Source: Anopheles merus (taxonomy: Eukaryota; Arthropoda; Insecta; Diptera; Culicidae). Taken from it: 64,000 nt of DNA. Where the stretch lies: contig NC_054083.1 in the NCBI RefSeq assembly GCF_017562075.2, forward strand, positions 39,787,255-39,851,254, read 5' to 3'. Positions 1-12,577 of the stretch are shown here, in pieces; position 1 is the first letter of the stretch, and every line of letters begins with the position of its first letter. The notes beneath the pieces were generated by a model, which worked only from the letters and a program-made list of their open reading frames with translations, was not told the DNA's origin and searched no databases. The translations under genes and the position numbers were made by a program.

Positions 1-2461
1 CATTTCATCGCTGTCCGTGTGCCACACCGATTGGACTCTTTCCACTCGACAGATGCTCGTGCGCGAACAACTTGTGAAACTGGCTGCAAAATAGTAAATG
101 CACACACACACAGTATCCAATCAACATTGGTATTGATTGCGCTTTAGTGCAATCCGTTCGCACCTAGGCTTATTAGGGCGGCCAGCGGCCCCAGCGTGCG
201 TGCCTTCTAGGGTGAGGTTAAACATTATCAAGCCGAACTTCTCAGCCTCTGAAAGACGGGGGTTGTTGTGCGTGTGTCGATACATTTGTTGCACTCAACA
301 GTCTGATAGGTCGCTTTCGACATGCGACAGACAGTCGGGAAAATGAGGCACACGGAATAAAAGCTCATTTCAATTCGCCGGTATGGACGAATATGGAAAA
401 TCACTTTTAAACGTGCGTAAATTGCGTGCATTGGCCTTGGTTTGCCCGCGCGATACAATTTACCGCAAGGACCCGGAGGAGCCATTCAACCGTTGGCAGC
501 TGATAAATGTTACTGTGTGGCAAGAGCGTTGATAACGATGTTTTCCCTTTTTTTTAATGTCACAAAAAGCCTTGCAGAAAATTTGAGCAAAATGTAATCG
601 AATAAAATTGCAACGCATGCATATAGACACATATGCACACATAGACATATATCTGGTTATGTTGTCTCGTTTTATCGATCCTTAAAATGGTTAAAAGCTC
701 GTAATTTAAATTTTGAATAATTAATCGAAACTGCCTAGGCCTTTTAAGTCATTTTTTTTGTTTAATCAAAATTTTAATTTATTTCAAAATGACCGCTGTC
801 TAATGTGTGATGGAATGCTGGTTAAAAAACAATGTGTTTCTTGTGTTATTTCCTTCCCTTAGACATCAAACAATAGGTGCATTCTTCACCCTTTTCTTGC
901 GAAAAATTTCACAACGACTGTCAATCCTTCCAAACGCATTCCTAAGTGTACACCCGTTTTTACCAAGAAAAAATTCACCAATTTTATTGCCCCTGCTCTG
1001 CCGCCAAAGGTTCAAGGTGAATGACACGCAATGTATACACCCTCCCACCCACTCCCGTCCCCAAAATCGCACCTAGACATCCGCGCTGCAGGCCATTTTC
1101 GTGCGGCCGTCGGCGTAGAAAATTAGGTTTTAATGAAACGTTTCGATTTCGTTTTAATCACGGCACCACCACCACCACCGCTTTCTGCCCACACCAATGC
1201 CAATGTCACCGGAATGGATGGCTTGAGTGATGTGACAATGTTCAGCGGTGGCCGCCGCTATCTATTGCGTGCACCGAAATCGAAACCCCGGGTGCGTTGT
1301 GCGTTTTCCACCCGAACAATCCACAGGAACTTTTCCTTTCGATGGAATGCCGCGGCACCCTGTCTGCGCGCTGCCGGCACGACGAGTGGTGAAGTGAATC
1401 TGCGCCGAAAAGCCGCGGAAGAAATAATAATCCGTAATCACTCAAAGGCTACTAGCCGGTGGTGTGTCGATAGGCGATTAGATGAAACCGAAAGTAAGTT
1501 GCTTCCTCTGCTGAGTTGAGTGAGTGGCATTGCCGCTTTTTCGTGCGTGTGCGTGTCGGGGGGGTTTAATCCCGCCACTGCTGTACAGCGATACCCGCGG
1601 CACACGGCATATCATCCCCGCGCATATTTTCTCCTTCGCTCATTTTCTCTCTCTCTCTCTCTCTCCCGAAGAATACCGCCGAAATGTCGGGGCAGCAAAG
1701 CAAAAGGAAAAGCGAGGCAGTAAAAACTACACACACGGATCACCACTGCATGCAACGGGCCACTCGAAATCTTTCCGGAACGGGTGTGTGCGGGCACCCA
1801 TCATCATTAGCTACGCTAATGCAAACTTCCCCCGGCACCGGCTGCCTGGGCCCACAAAATCCGGATCCGGATTGCTGCCACCCTTACACCACCTTTTCTC
1901 CACGCGATGGCAGGCAAGGACAGCAGCGCGCTAGGGATGACGAGCAAAGCGGGGGGGGGGTGATTTTAGGATTTTCTTTCGGAAATCGTTGCTCCCCCGA
2001 CTCGGAGAGGCCACGGAAGTAAGCTCAAGCTCTACCGCGGTGGAGGAGGAGGAGGAAGTAAGGGGAGGTAGTTCGCGTTGCCGGAGGAGTTTTTAATTTT
2101 CACTGCCAAAAATTGCTATAATTCAACTCGATTATCAAATTAGAGGGTACATGATACATTTGGCCAACGATGGCTTGGACGGATCGGCGGTGGCCACTGT
2201 TAGGGGGTGTTTTTTTTCTCTTTCTTTCATTATTATTATTTGATTACTTAGACCGCCTGTAGGTGAAATGCATCGTGCAGATGAAGACAAAAGAGGAAAT
2301 CTTGGTGGTACCGGCTGCTGTTGTCACGCCGTGAGTGCAGCACATTACAACGCACGAAACGCACGGTGTCGGAAGAGAAGCAATGCTGCGAATTGAACGC
2401 AAACAGAGAAAGAGTTCAATGCCTCGCTATGGTACGGCAAGCGACGAACCCCCGTTTGCGC
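1..2461. other. Non-coding DNA, AT-rich then GC-richer
   Basis: The first kilobase is AT-rich with poly-T tracts near 550 and 750. From about 1020 to 2060 it becomes GC-richer and open frames appear on both strands, none with a recognisable domain. A (TC)n tract lies at 1646-1665 and a purine-rich GGA run at 2040-2060. Nothing identifiable as an exon or RNA gene was seen. Confidence 0.7.
1646..1665. repeat. (TC)n microsatellite
   Basis: About ten uninterrupted TC units followed by CCGAAG. Read on the other strand it is a GAGA tract, which could bind GAGA factor, but length alone does not show this. Confidence 0.95.
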
Positions 2462-2469
2462 ATTTAAAC
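2462..2469. repeat. Left target-site duplication of hAT-like element
   Basis: ATTTAAAC, identical to 3091-3098. The match fixes the left end of the element at 2470. Confidence 0.85.
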
Positions 2470-3090
2470 TGGTGGTGGGAGCTCGGAATCCAAACTCCCC
2501 TGTTCCGATTCCGTGCTTGGAATCAATTTCGGGGCCGATTCTGATTTTGGAATCGAATCCGATGCCGGAGCCGATTTCGGAGTAGATTCCGGAGTAGTCT
2601 CCGTAGTAGACTCCGAAGTCAGAGTCGGCTCCGGAATCAGAATTGGCCCGGAAATCGCAATTAGCTCTGGAATTATAATCAGAATCGGCTCCAAAACCAA
2701 AGTCAGTTCTAGAATTAAAATCAGATGTGTTAGAATCTCAACGAGAATAGATCGATACAATCGTTGTTGGAGCCAAATGCCTATATTAATGGAGGTACCG
2801 AATTTGAATCCAGAATTGATTCTTATTGCAGAGTCGACTCCGATTCTGGAGCTTATTCTGGATCCGATTCCTGAGCCGATTTTGATACCCGAACCGATTC
2901 CGATTGCGGATCCGGAGCCGATTTTAAAACCGATTCCGGAGCTGATTTTGAAACCGATTCTGGAGCCTATTCCGGAGCTGATTCCCAAATCGGTTCTAGC
3001 AACTGATTCTGAGCCTACGAAATAAATTCCACAAAATTTTGGAGCTAGTCGGAATCGATTCCGACCAAACCTTCATTTTTCCCATCACTA
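2470..3090. mobile_element. Non-autonomous hAT-like element with foldback minisatellite
   Basis: The left end is TGGTGGTGGGA and the right end, read on the opposite strand, is TAGTGATGGGA, giving imperfect terminal inverted repeats (9 of 11). An identical 8-bp target duplication, ATTTAAAC, flanks it at 2462-2469 and 3091-3098. An 8-bp duplication with a YARNG-type terminus is typical of the hAT superfamily. There is no transposase. The interior is a degenerate array of 6-bp units (GGAGTC, GGAATC, GGCTCC): the left half carries mainly GGA-type units and the right half (about 2830-3060) mainly their reverse complements, so a transcript could fold back on itself. The centre (about 2695-2830) is not repetitive. 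Because the period is a multiple of three, both strands are open for about 170 codons; these Gly/Ser/Ile-rich frames are not taken as genes. Confidence 0.85.
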
Positions 3091-3098
3091 ATTTAAAC
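3091..3098. repeat. Right target-site duplication of hAT-like element
   Basis: ATTTAAAC, identical to the left copy. It directly follows the terminal CCCATCACTA of the element. Confidence 0.85.
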
Positions 3099-5499
3099 GA
3101 ACCGTTAGTGAATGTGTAAGCTTACAGTTCAACTTAGGAGGCATGGAACGAATAGGTAAACAAGGTTTTCGAAGGGGTTACGGGGTAAAGTATACACGCC
3201 ATACAGCACCATGAACGCAAACTAGAGCAGAAGCGTAAAAAAACGCCCTTTTGCGCGTAACATGCGTGCGTAGTTTATGGGGTCGCGGGCTAACCAATCA
3301 AGCGCATCGCGAGATGTGCTCCCGATCTGTGTGTGTGTGCTTCTGGGTGTGGTGACATCGATGACAACAAACGAACCGCGCCGGGTTGATGACGGAAAAA
3401 AAGAAACAAAAAATCGAACCATAATTCTATCACACACACACACTTTCGTACTGGCACACATAAAGAAAACCCCTTCAAACAACGTTAACCGATCGCAAGG
3501 ACCATTGTATGGAAATGGTTTTTGTTCATCGCCATTGCCCGATCGATCCGATCCGGGTGCATGGTGTATGGTGTGGAAAATTATGTGTCGTTGAAAATTG
3601 GTCGTCTATTAGTGTCAAGGCGAGACGTGCGTGCAGTCAGTAACCAGTGATGCTCGACGAAAAAAGCTCACCCACCCACTCGCATAATACCGCCCGATCT
3701 GCTTCGGTTACGGTGTGTGCGTTCCAGATCATAGGTTGAATTATTCTAGCAGTGTGTGTCTCTCCCCGTGCCAGCAGCAGTACTTGATCTGAGCAAGGTG
3801 CGGTGCAACTGTGATGGGCAATTTTCGGTTCAAAACGTAGCCCCAAACTGTGCCCATGTCGTGGCAAACTCTTCGCACATTAACCGGGGCTCGACCGTAA
3901 TCAGGGCTTTCCGTTGCTCGGATGGGGGGTTGAGTGGGAGGAGTTTGCCATGAGTCGAAAATTGCAAGATGATCACGGTCAACGACAACAAAACGGCCCG
4001 CGCGTGACAAGAGCCATCATCGCGCTTGCCCTTCTTTCGGTTCCCATCTTGCTTCTTGGGTCTTGGTTTTGCACACACACATACAAAAAAGACGCCCCCA
4101 TAATGAAGTCATCAGATTTGCAATTTTCGTGCGTTTCATGCCAAGTGAAACATAAATCGCGTGTGTGTGTATGTGTATCGTTTGCAACGGTGACCTTAAT
4201 CGTGGAGGATCGTGCAGATCCGCTGATCAACCTGGTAGCACACAGAAGAAGTGTCATTTGTAGGGGTAATTTAAGGGCAAAACGGTACTCTTCTGTGACA
4301 TTGATGAGCGGATACAGTTAATGGTTGCTGACATGCGCTTAACGCAAGCAAAATAGTTCTAGAATAACAAAGAATGAAGTAGGGAGGAGTTGTTATGTCA
4401 CCTAAAAACAGCTTCTTGTTTTCTAATTGTTACGCACAATCTAGCGCAATTGGCAGCTGAATCCCACCAGTCAATCTCCTTGTCTCACGCTGTCTCGTAA
4501 GCTCCCGGAATCAAACCTCATCCAATTGAAAGTGAAACCATCCAAAGAGACACTGTCCGGGGTGATGGTGGCAAGCCCCACAAAATCCGACGTAGAAAGT
4601 GATATAGATCCGCTGAACCGGTGCGTCCGGTAGTAGTATATATCTCGGTGGGTTCCAGTTTCCGTGTGCATTTCCCTGACACGTCTCTCTGTCTCTTCGC
4701 TGCACACTAAGCCTCTAACGAGTTACTTTCTCACTCGAACCGTGGATGCTGTGCGCGTTTTTCACTGCTGCTGCTAGCCCTTGGAAAGAAGGTGTTGGTC
4801 AACCGCATACGCCTTCCACCACGCTTTAAATCCATCCGTCGGCATCGGTCAACGTTTCCCGAGTCCCCCAACACATCGATCAATCTGCCACCCGTCCACG
4901 CACACACACACACACACACACAGGCCGGAGATGCATTCGATACCGATGCTGAAATCGGTTCAAGGTTGCTACAGTTTCAGATTACCGATGGTGGTGGTCA
5001 GTGTGTGTGTGTGTTCTTGCGTCGATGATGTGTCAGCTGTCTGTCTAATGGGAGGGAGCAAAAACCAACGCAAAGTAAATAAATAAATGCTCATAAATAA
5101 ACATGACGCTGCTGGGAGGAGATGGGCCGCGAAGGGAAAGGCTTGGGCGTGGAAATCACAAAACCGTTTTCCCAGTCATTGAACTTTCGTTGATGGCCGG
5201 GCAGGGTGTTGTTAAACGGTTTAATAATGGGAATGGTACAGCGATATATTTAACATTTAAATTTCTAGCTTGAATTGATTTTTAACGTTTCCTTCTTGGC
5301 TTGGTTATGTTTAAAAAAAATCGTTTATCTTATCCATGGTAAAAATATTCCTTCTTTTTTTCATCAAATTTGTATGCCGAGTACCTTTTTAGTACATCTG
5401 TTGAATTTTGCTTTTAATTGTCATCTTAAATCATATTTTTTCTATTCCACAAATAATTAGTTTCATATTGGGTCGCTTTCCGTTTCTAAATCGTAGGCT
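3099..5499. other. Non-coding DNA with GT/CA tracts
   Basis: Mixed composition with short GT and CA runs near 3323, 3431, 4074 and 4160, and a longer CA tract at 4899-4922. From about 5200 it is AT-rich. Open frames of up to 135 codons lie on both strands and show no recognisable domain. No RNA gene or exon was found. Confidence 0.65.
4899..4922. repeat. (CA)n microsatellite
   Basis: Twelve or so CA units between CGTCCACG and GGCCGG. A likely length-polymorphic marker. Confidence 0.95.
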
Positions 5500-5999
5500 G
5501 AAATTTTGGCCTTTCAACTGTTTGCATTGTATAGCAGTTTTCGAGCAGCTATCAAAGTGGGTATAATTTACAGGTGGGCTAATCCCAAGGTGTATGAATT
5601 TAGAAGGCTGATTTTTATCGCTTTTGCTTCTGAATGGAGATTTTAAGGGTTGTTTGTGTATTTGTCAAGTTACCAGAAAGCCTATTTGAGCAAAAGTTTT
5701 CATCCGTCCTTTCAAAAATAGACGTGCAAATTTGGTTATAAAAACATGCCATGAGACCACCTTGTATACATACACATTGATTCTAGATTCACCTTCTTTA
5801 ATGCACCTTGGGATAAATGACCATTTTTGCCATTTTTTCGAGCAGGTACTCGAATCTAATTCTAGCTTTAAGGCTGAAACAATCTGAAAATGGCAGGCTA
5901 GTTTTTTGTGTGGTTTTGTATGGAGTGTTTACATGATTTCAGCCTCCAACGGTCAAACTTCATATAAAAAGCTGACTAGAATCGTGAAGGGTCCCATTA
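5500..5999 (-). mobile_element. Dispersed repeat, copy A (unclassified, MITE-like)
   Basis: This 500-bp stretch matches the reverse complement of 42428-42910 over nearly its full length, with many substitutions and small indels. Shared blocks include CGAGCAGCTATCAAAGTGGG near the left end and AAGCTGACTAGAAT near the right end. Similarity stops at GAAAT on the left and CCATTA on the right, which I take as the element ends. An internal imperfect inverted repeat (TTATCCCAAGGTG facing CACCTTGGGATAAA) makes it partly foldback. It has no open frame of note. No clear target duplication was seen, so the class is uncertain. Strand is given relative to copy B. Confidence 0.82.
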
Positions 6000-8900
6000 C
6001 TGGAAAAGGAATTAGTTTACAAACGTTATTAGAATGTCTCCTTAAGCTTAATCCTTAATCCTCCGCTTAATCCTTAAGCTCTGAAGCCATTCTTGCTGCG
6101 TTCTTTGTTAATGCTATGACATAAATAAACACTCTCTTCTTGCCAACACATTTCTCCCAGCAAATGCGTATTTTACTCTAATTCGCATTGCCCACGCTTT
6201 CACAAATGAACGCCCTCACAAAACTCTGGACACACACACAGAAACCCTCCGACAGTTAGACGCCGAACTACCTTTGGGCTTATCGTAAATCTAAATTAGA
6301 AACATTCCCACCGCGCTCTTTGGCGGCATCTCTCGGCACGTTACACGTTCCTTTCGCGTTTGACTCTCTCTGTCTCTCTCTCTCTCTCTCTCTACTTACG
6401 GGCTGCTGACTAAACCGCACGTGTATGTGTGTGTGTGTAGGGTGTCCCATCTTCCTCTGCTCTGAGGGCAGGAACATTTTTCATCCAACCATTTATTAAA
6501 AGAAATGATTATCACCAATCGTGGGCTCTCGATTACCCCGGCGGCGGTGGTGGCGGCGGCAGCAACGCCAGCAACAAATTAAAACTTATCGCACCGCAGA
6601 TCGGTAAATAAATTAGCGCCACCTTCGCTGAGCACCAACCCGAATCGAGCGGGGGGCGCTGGGAAGGAAGGGGAGAGCGATGGTGTCTGTTTCCATTCCG
6701 ATGCGTGCAATCCAGAGTGCAGCAGTAACCCGGTGCAGTTTTTGCACCCCGATGCGCACTATGGTTCTGTGGTTGGGAAACACCGTTACTGGAAGCGGGG
6801 GTGGGGGACATTATTCATTCGCATGATGTAGAAAAACTGCAAGAAGCAACAAGCCTCCTAGTAGTTGGCAAAATAGGATGATGAGTGTTCTCATGTCATC
6901 CACCGTGTCCAGCGAGCGAACACTGCGAACCGAGAAGGTCAGCGAAGCGTCATTTATTATGAATGGGTGGCAGTTCGGTAGTAGATTATCATAAATTTGT
7001 AGCATAATTCGTTAATTGAATATCGGGGCGTATTAGGTTACATACGCTCATGCGTCTTTTAATCGCGCAATTAGTGAGCGGCGCTGTGCGGTATGGCAAA
7101 CGCAGGAAGCTATTGAGCAATGAAATGTGATCAAGATGAATCGGACAGACACAGAAAAATCCATTTGTTTTGTATTTCATTATAGATTATGTTCCATTGT
7201 TTGTTAATTGTTAACACGACTGGGCTCCTTTCAGTGAAGAATTTTTATTTTCCCCTTATACAAACTGTCATTTACGTATGTGTATTGCCTTATTGAAAAC
7301 GGACTTTAAGTGGCTTTGGAAATAAAACTCTAATTCACGGGTTCGTTAATAAACCTTTTCCCGGGTTTTCTAAAAGGTAGACCTCTGATATTCATCCCAT
7401 TTGTAGCTCCTAATTGAAAAACTCCTACGAACCGTACGGTCGTAAATTTCAAATTTTATCTGTCAACGTGCCTCACTGACCTAATTTCCTGCTGACCTAC
7501 AGTCTCGCTGTTGCTTCGGCGACGGATAGAGAAACAAGGCCAGAATAGGCTACTGCACCACTGATTTTTCGGAGATGCAACAGAACCTAGCGGTCGCTAG
7601 CGGTGCTTTTTTATGATTGGAAATAAGCATTCGAGATTTTTATGTCATCCATTTAATTTGTCATTTCGGTTTAAAGCTGGTCCTTCCCCCCGTATGGTTG
7701 GTAGCTATTTTATGAGCATTTGATTGAATTTGTTACCACACACGTGTACACACGTGTGCGATCTAGAGCTAGAGTGTTAGGAGCTGGAAAGAGATAGAGA
7801 CATGGTTAAAGAACTCGGTCATCTATTTCTTGCTACGCCAATAAGATGGGAGGCCAAGAAGGTAGCCAGTGGATGCGTACATTCAATTGAAAGACGCTGT
7901 TTGGTGCGTGGGACGTCGTGATGCGTAAGAATAGCAGCAGCACCCTAGTGCTGCAGTAGCAATGAGGAGCACTGCATGTAAACATAAATGCACGCTCTTG
8001 CACGCCTCCGTTACCGTGCGCGGTGTCGTCTGTGAGCAATGTTGGAACAAATTACTTTTCGGTCGTTGGGCCAGTAGAAGGTGCGCTGTATAAGGGAACG
8101 GGGGTAGTAATATCCGGAGAGAATTATGCAATGAAGACGGCTGGGCAAGACGGCAGAACTTCCGGTGGACTGGATTTGTAGTTAAGGTTTGTTGTTGTGC
8201 TGCCGTCCGGTTCAACGGTGTCGTTTCAATTCACGGTTCAATCTGTACAAGCAGCCAAGGTTATCGAAACGGTTTCAAAGCAAGTCTTAAAATGAACTTG
8301 TGATCGTAGGCGAGATTGTGTTCGGTTGAGATCAGTTTAGTAGTTTTGGGTTTGAGTAAATGTTCAGAACGCGTAGTTTGAATGAAGTTTTGGTATTTCA
8401 ACGGATCTCTGGCAATACTCCATGTTTAAACACAAAACGTTAAAAAAAGCAATAGTTTAACAGAAGTTTATCATTTGTAACGTAATTCTAGTAATTTATC
8501 TCTTATTCGGCAAATTGATCTAATCTTATAAAGGATGATATTCTATTCTATTTCTGTTATTGTATCTGCTACTAGAATCTTATTATTACAATTTACGTAC
8601 AAAACTGCGAAAAACAATGACCCAAATTGTAATTAATCTCACATCATCATAATCGAAACAAACTATTTCCTTCACATTGATTAGCTACAATTCAATTTAG
8701 CAATTAATGCCAACGATACAGCGTCTGCGGCATACCTCTTGAGACATTCGTTCACAACACGGTGACAGCCCAGCAACCAGAATGTGGCCCCTTCTTCCAG
8801 CTGTGCTCCGCTCCCGAGAGCAACGGAACGAGCAGCTGCAAAGCTCCAACCTGCTCTAAACTGCTCCCACGCAACTCACTGAGCACACTTGCAGCTGTTA

Positions 8901-9819
8901 TAATTGAATTTTCAAAGCAACAGCATATGGCTTGGAATGTCATATCCATAAAGCACTGGGCAACGAAAAATAACCTGGTAGCCGATATACATTAACTCGA
9001 TGCTTCTGCGTGTCTATCGACCTCTGGCGAACACACGATTGCGCACCGCACAGTTTGCCTTGGGAAGGTGAAGAAACGAAAAGGAGGGAAAAAAACCTGC
9101 CCTATTTATTGAAACTGGCTCGCCCACGCGTAAACACACAGGCAAACCTAGTGTTTGTGGTGCTTGCGTTAGAGAGAAAAAAGAAGAAAAAAAAAGATAT
9201 AGAGGTTACTAGCGAGGACCTTCCATCGTCGTCGTCATAGTCGTTAGTCTCCGTTTCCGTTCGATGATGAACTCGAAACCAAAATTAAAGGGGTTCGCTG
9301 CAGCAAGGAGGAGTACTGCACCACTGCCATCAAAACCTGTACTAGAACGATACCAGGTACCCGGGGTTGGAGATTGCAACTCTTTTTTGTTGCGTAGGAT
9401 GAAGCCCCTTAAGCCTTGTCGCCGTCATCGTCTGCAGCACTGCAGTTGGAAGTTGATAAAAACATGCTGCCACTGCGCCGACATTGTTTTGCGCGGGGGA
9501 AACCCCTCGGAATGATGGGAGTTTACAATTGTGTGATCTACGGTCCCGCTTCGAATGTTCGATCATTTGCTTCAATTTGTGTGTGGTGATGCATGATGCA
9601 ATGAGCACATTGCGCGCGGAATTTAGGTCACAACCGATGTGCCCCGATGGAGTACGATCGAGACAGCAGCAACAGCAGCACAACCTGTACCGCTGTCATA
9701 ATTGTAGTTTCTAGTGTGTGATTTATGAGCTTAATCCTTTCATTGACACTAGCGATAATTTAGGCAAGCGTAAGGCTTAAACGTTACATGTTTACTGTCA
9801 AGGTCATGGAAATGATTAT
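6000..9819. other. Non-coding DNA, mixed composition
   Basis: Contains a (CT)n tract at 6372-6393, a short GT tract at 6422-6438, a GGCGGC-rich patch at 6540-6560 and an AT-rich block at about 8280-8720. A CTCF-like core (TAGCGCCACCTTCG) lies at 6614-6627. Reading frames on both strands are short and unrecognised. Confidence 0.65.
6372..6393. repeat. (CT)n microsatellite
   Basis: Eleven CT units, preceded by a shorter interrupted CT run. Equivalent to a GAGA tract on the - strand. Confidence 0.95.
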
Positions 9820-9861
9820 CTAATGTTTGTTTTTCGTATTGTCTTCTCTTTGCAGGTAAAC
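9820..9861 (+). promoter_or_regulatory. Candidate recursive-splicing ratchet point 1
   Basis: A branch-point-like CTAATG at 9820-9825 is followed by a pyrimidine-rich tract ending TCTTCTCTTTGCAG, then immediately GTAAAC. The junction is 9855|9856 and there is no exon between acceptor and donor. The branch-to-junction distance of about 32 nt is normal for insects. The donor GTAAAC is weaker than GTAAGT, which lowers confidence relative to the 36977 site. If used, splicing here would re-create a 5' splice site for the next step of intron removal. Confidence 0.6.
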
Positions 9862-10996
9862 CACAAAGACATTAAGACGGAGCTTAATTCAGTTTAAGTC
9901 AAATAGTAACTGATCCTGCAACATTGGAGCTACCAATTCTCAACAAAAAGAGCTTACTGCAGAGTTCTTTTGTGCGGCAACCGCTGCTTTATTGCATCAT
10001 TTCCTCTTTACTAAGTGCGTAAAACACAACTTTTTATTCACACCGAATCCTCCCGATAGTGGGCTGAGCCGCAGCAGAGATACTGAAGTACTCCCGCAAC
10101 GAGCCTCCTACAGTTGGTTGAGGTTTATCTTTCGCCACCTCGTTGCGAGATGCAGTTGTTTTATTCACGACATGCGTCAACACAAGACACGTTTCTATGA
10201 CATTTGCTTACCACCTGGGCCGCTGGGTGCGTTGGCACTGGCTGTGGAGCCTCAACAACAACAACACTTCTTTGGAGAATCAAAACCCAAAGCTCAATGC
10301 GAGCACAGACAGCAACACCTGGGGATAAATCAATACAACCTTCTCTATCCCCATGTCACAGCCGCTCTTGGGTGGATCATGTACATAACCTCCGTTACTT
10401 GGCGATGCTTTTGTTACGGTGTACAACACGGTAGTAGTAGTTGCATTGCGGGGCACTTGCGGCCGCTGTAGGCGAACGTGCAAGATCTACTAATCCTTCG
10501 GCCCGATGCCACACTACTGCCATCAATCGGCCGCTTGCAAACCCACACGTATCAATTGGTCCCCCCCCACCCCCCCCCATTTTCTTGCCACTTGCCTGGC
10601 ACGCCGGGTGACAATTTCTTGCCACACTTCTTCCTGTCATGGGGTCGGGTTTTTTGTTTTGCTTTTGTTGCTTTGTGCGGCACAAATATTAACGCGCTAT
10701 CGCTTTGTAAGGCACTTGGGACGTTCGGGCGGTCGATTTTATAACCGGTCAGTACACGATATTAAAGTGGATTGTTTATTTGTTGAGGGACTTTTTTTTT
10801 CTTTCTGCTACATGCAAGTCAATGATTGTTTTCCGTCAGCTTGCGGGTTGGTTTATGAATGTCTCTCTCTTCAGTCTAGAGTTAAGCGCGTTTGCGTGGG
10901 ATTGCTTGTACAAGTCGTGTTAGAGGCGTGATTGAGCAGGTCTTGAGATGATTGCAAACAGCAAACATATTAAAAATCATTGCGAACTGTAGGGCC
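9862..10996. other. Non-coding DNA after ratchet point 1
   Basis: Moderate GC with short CAA runs near 10250 and a C-rich tract at 10561-10578. No recognisable coding sequence. The longest frame (9992-10471, + strand, 159 codons) overlaps open frames on both strands and has no domain I recognise. Confidence 0.6.
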
Positions 10997-11365
10997 GAGG
11001 CCAAACACATCGCGAAAAGCCCACCGTAACGAAAAAATTTGACAGCTGAAATGTATCGTCTCGTAACGCTTCGTAACGCTTCGTAACGTTTCGTAACGTT
11101 TCGTAACGCTTTTTGTTTTTTGTTAATCCACTTTCGTTCCATCAATTGGTGCTGCGAAATCCAAAGGAAATTGCGGTTTTCTTTGTTCTACAGCGCAAAC
11201 CAATAATTTAACATGAGTTTTAGTGAGTTTTTACAAGTTTTCCTGCCAAAAATTGTGGTGAACAACAATCCGCAGTTTTGTTGTTGTTGACATTGACAAG
11301 CGGTACATGTCATCGGTCAAATTTTTCGCTATGATGGTTATTTCAGTGTGTCTGGTTTTGGCCTT
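10997..11365. mobile_element. Foldback MITE with internal 10-mer array
   Basis: The left arm beginning GAGGCCAAACACATCGCG and the reverse complement of the right arm, beginning AAGGCCAAAACCAG, share a core GCGAAAAATTTGAC and continue matching through ATGTAYCG. This gives imperfect terminal inverted repeats of roughly 65-80 bp. The interior holds five tandem 10-mers and about 240 bp of unique sequence with no transposase. No convincing target duplication was found, although a TTAA lies at the right edge. The superfamily is not assigned. Ends may be off by a few bases; a run AGGGCC just left of the start could belong to the element. Confidence 0.7.
11061..11110. repeat. Tandem 10-mer TCGTAACGYT x5
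   Basis: Five adjacent units, TCGTAACGCT twice, TCGTAACGTT twice, then TCGTAACGCT once, with no indels. The array sits just inside the left arm of the foldback element. Subterminal tandem repeats of this sort often serve as transposase-binding sites in MITEs; that role is inferred here. Confidence 0.95.
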
Positions 11366-12498
11366 AAATTAAAAAAGTAAAAGCAAAAGGATTCTCAAAA
11401 TTCAGACGAAATAGCAGCAAAGCGATTAGGCATTGCTATTTGCAAATTGTGAGTAGTAATGGTATTTTATTTCAACAGTTCTCACGGATATCTTACGTGT
11501 TTCCACATATTTACGATCGTGTTACAAATATACATGCTTCACGTAGATGCTGTTCACTTCCACCACATCATGCCCCGAAAATCGAAAGTCGAATCGATCC
11601 TTCAAAAAATCATAAATAAAGGTCCCGCGACCCTTCAATTCCCGACTCCGATCGATGATTGTGCGATATTTACGAATCGTTTTTTTTTTACATTTCATAT
11701 CTTCGCTTGCGATATTGCAAATTACTGCGCACGCGATTTGCTAACCAGCTCTCCATGCAGTCGGTCAAATCACAAATGTCAAACCGTTCAACCCTTCACC
11801 GACATCTCACCACCATCATCATCATCAACAGCATCAATCGGTCGGTCGGTCAAAGAAAGCAGGCAAAATAGTAGATGTTGGTGGGTCGGTTTTTTTCCAA
11901 CTCTCTACCACCCTCCAATTCATCATACGCCAAATCACCCTTCATCGCGATCGCGCGCAAATTCTTACCTACGGAGCGATATTTTGATTAGTTCCGCACC
12001 AAGTATATCGCCAGCCACCCTCCCCTGACTATGCAGCACTAGTGGTGCGATCGTTCACGCCAACCATTACACAATGTTTTGACACACACATACTCGACAG
12101 TTTGTGTGTGTGTGTCCCTCTCGCTGGATGAAAGTATGTGCCGGAAACAAAACCGTAGTGTCGCGTCCAGCGATCGAGCACCAGTGGCGCAGGAATAAGA
12201 GAGTGAGCGAGGGGGAGGATATGTAAAAGTCAATAAATTTTCATTAGAAAAAGTTCAACTAGTTTACACGCGGAAAGTGGACCGCACTGGCGAAAATGGC
12301 ACCCTGCCACACAAAAGCGCTGACAAAAATTAAACGTAAAAAAAAACACCGGACCAGTTGGGCCCAGTCCGCAAGCATAAACAATTACGTCGCACTGCAT
12401 GGGGGCGCTATATGGGTACAATTTTACCACCTTACTCGGTCCTGCCAACCCTTACCGCTCTCATAGTATCTTTACCCGGCTCTGGAATATATCCCGCC

Positions 12499-12516
12499 AC
12501 CCCATACGGGGTGGCC
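12499..12516. other. Perfect 7-bp hairpin
   Basis: CCACCCC, loop ATAC, GGGGTGG. A strong short stem in a GC-richer block. Function unknown. Confidence 0.7.
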
Positions 12517-12577
12517 CGAATATCATATCACACGGCTTCCCGGATCAACACTCTCGGGCCGGGTGCATATTAGATTT

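Noticed and set aside
5826..5836. CAG|GTAC motif after T-rich sequence
   Set aside because: It lies inside dispersed repeat copy A, and GTACTC is a poor donor.
11459..12028. Longest open frame of the window (189 codons, +)
   Set aside because: No recognisable domain, a run of simple Ser and Thr codons from a CATCAT tract, and no flanking acceptor and donor sites. Likely chance.
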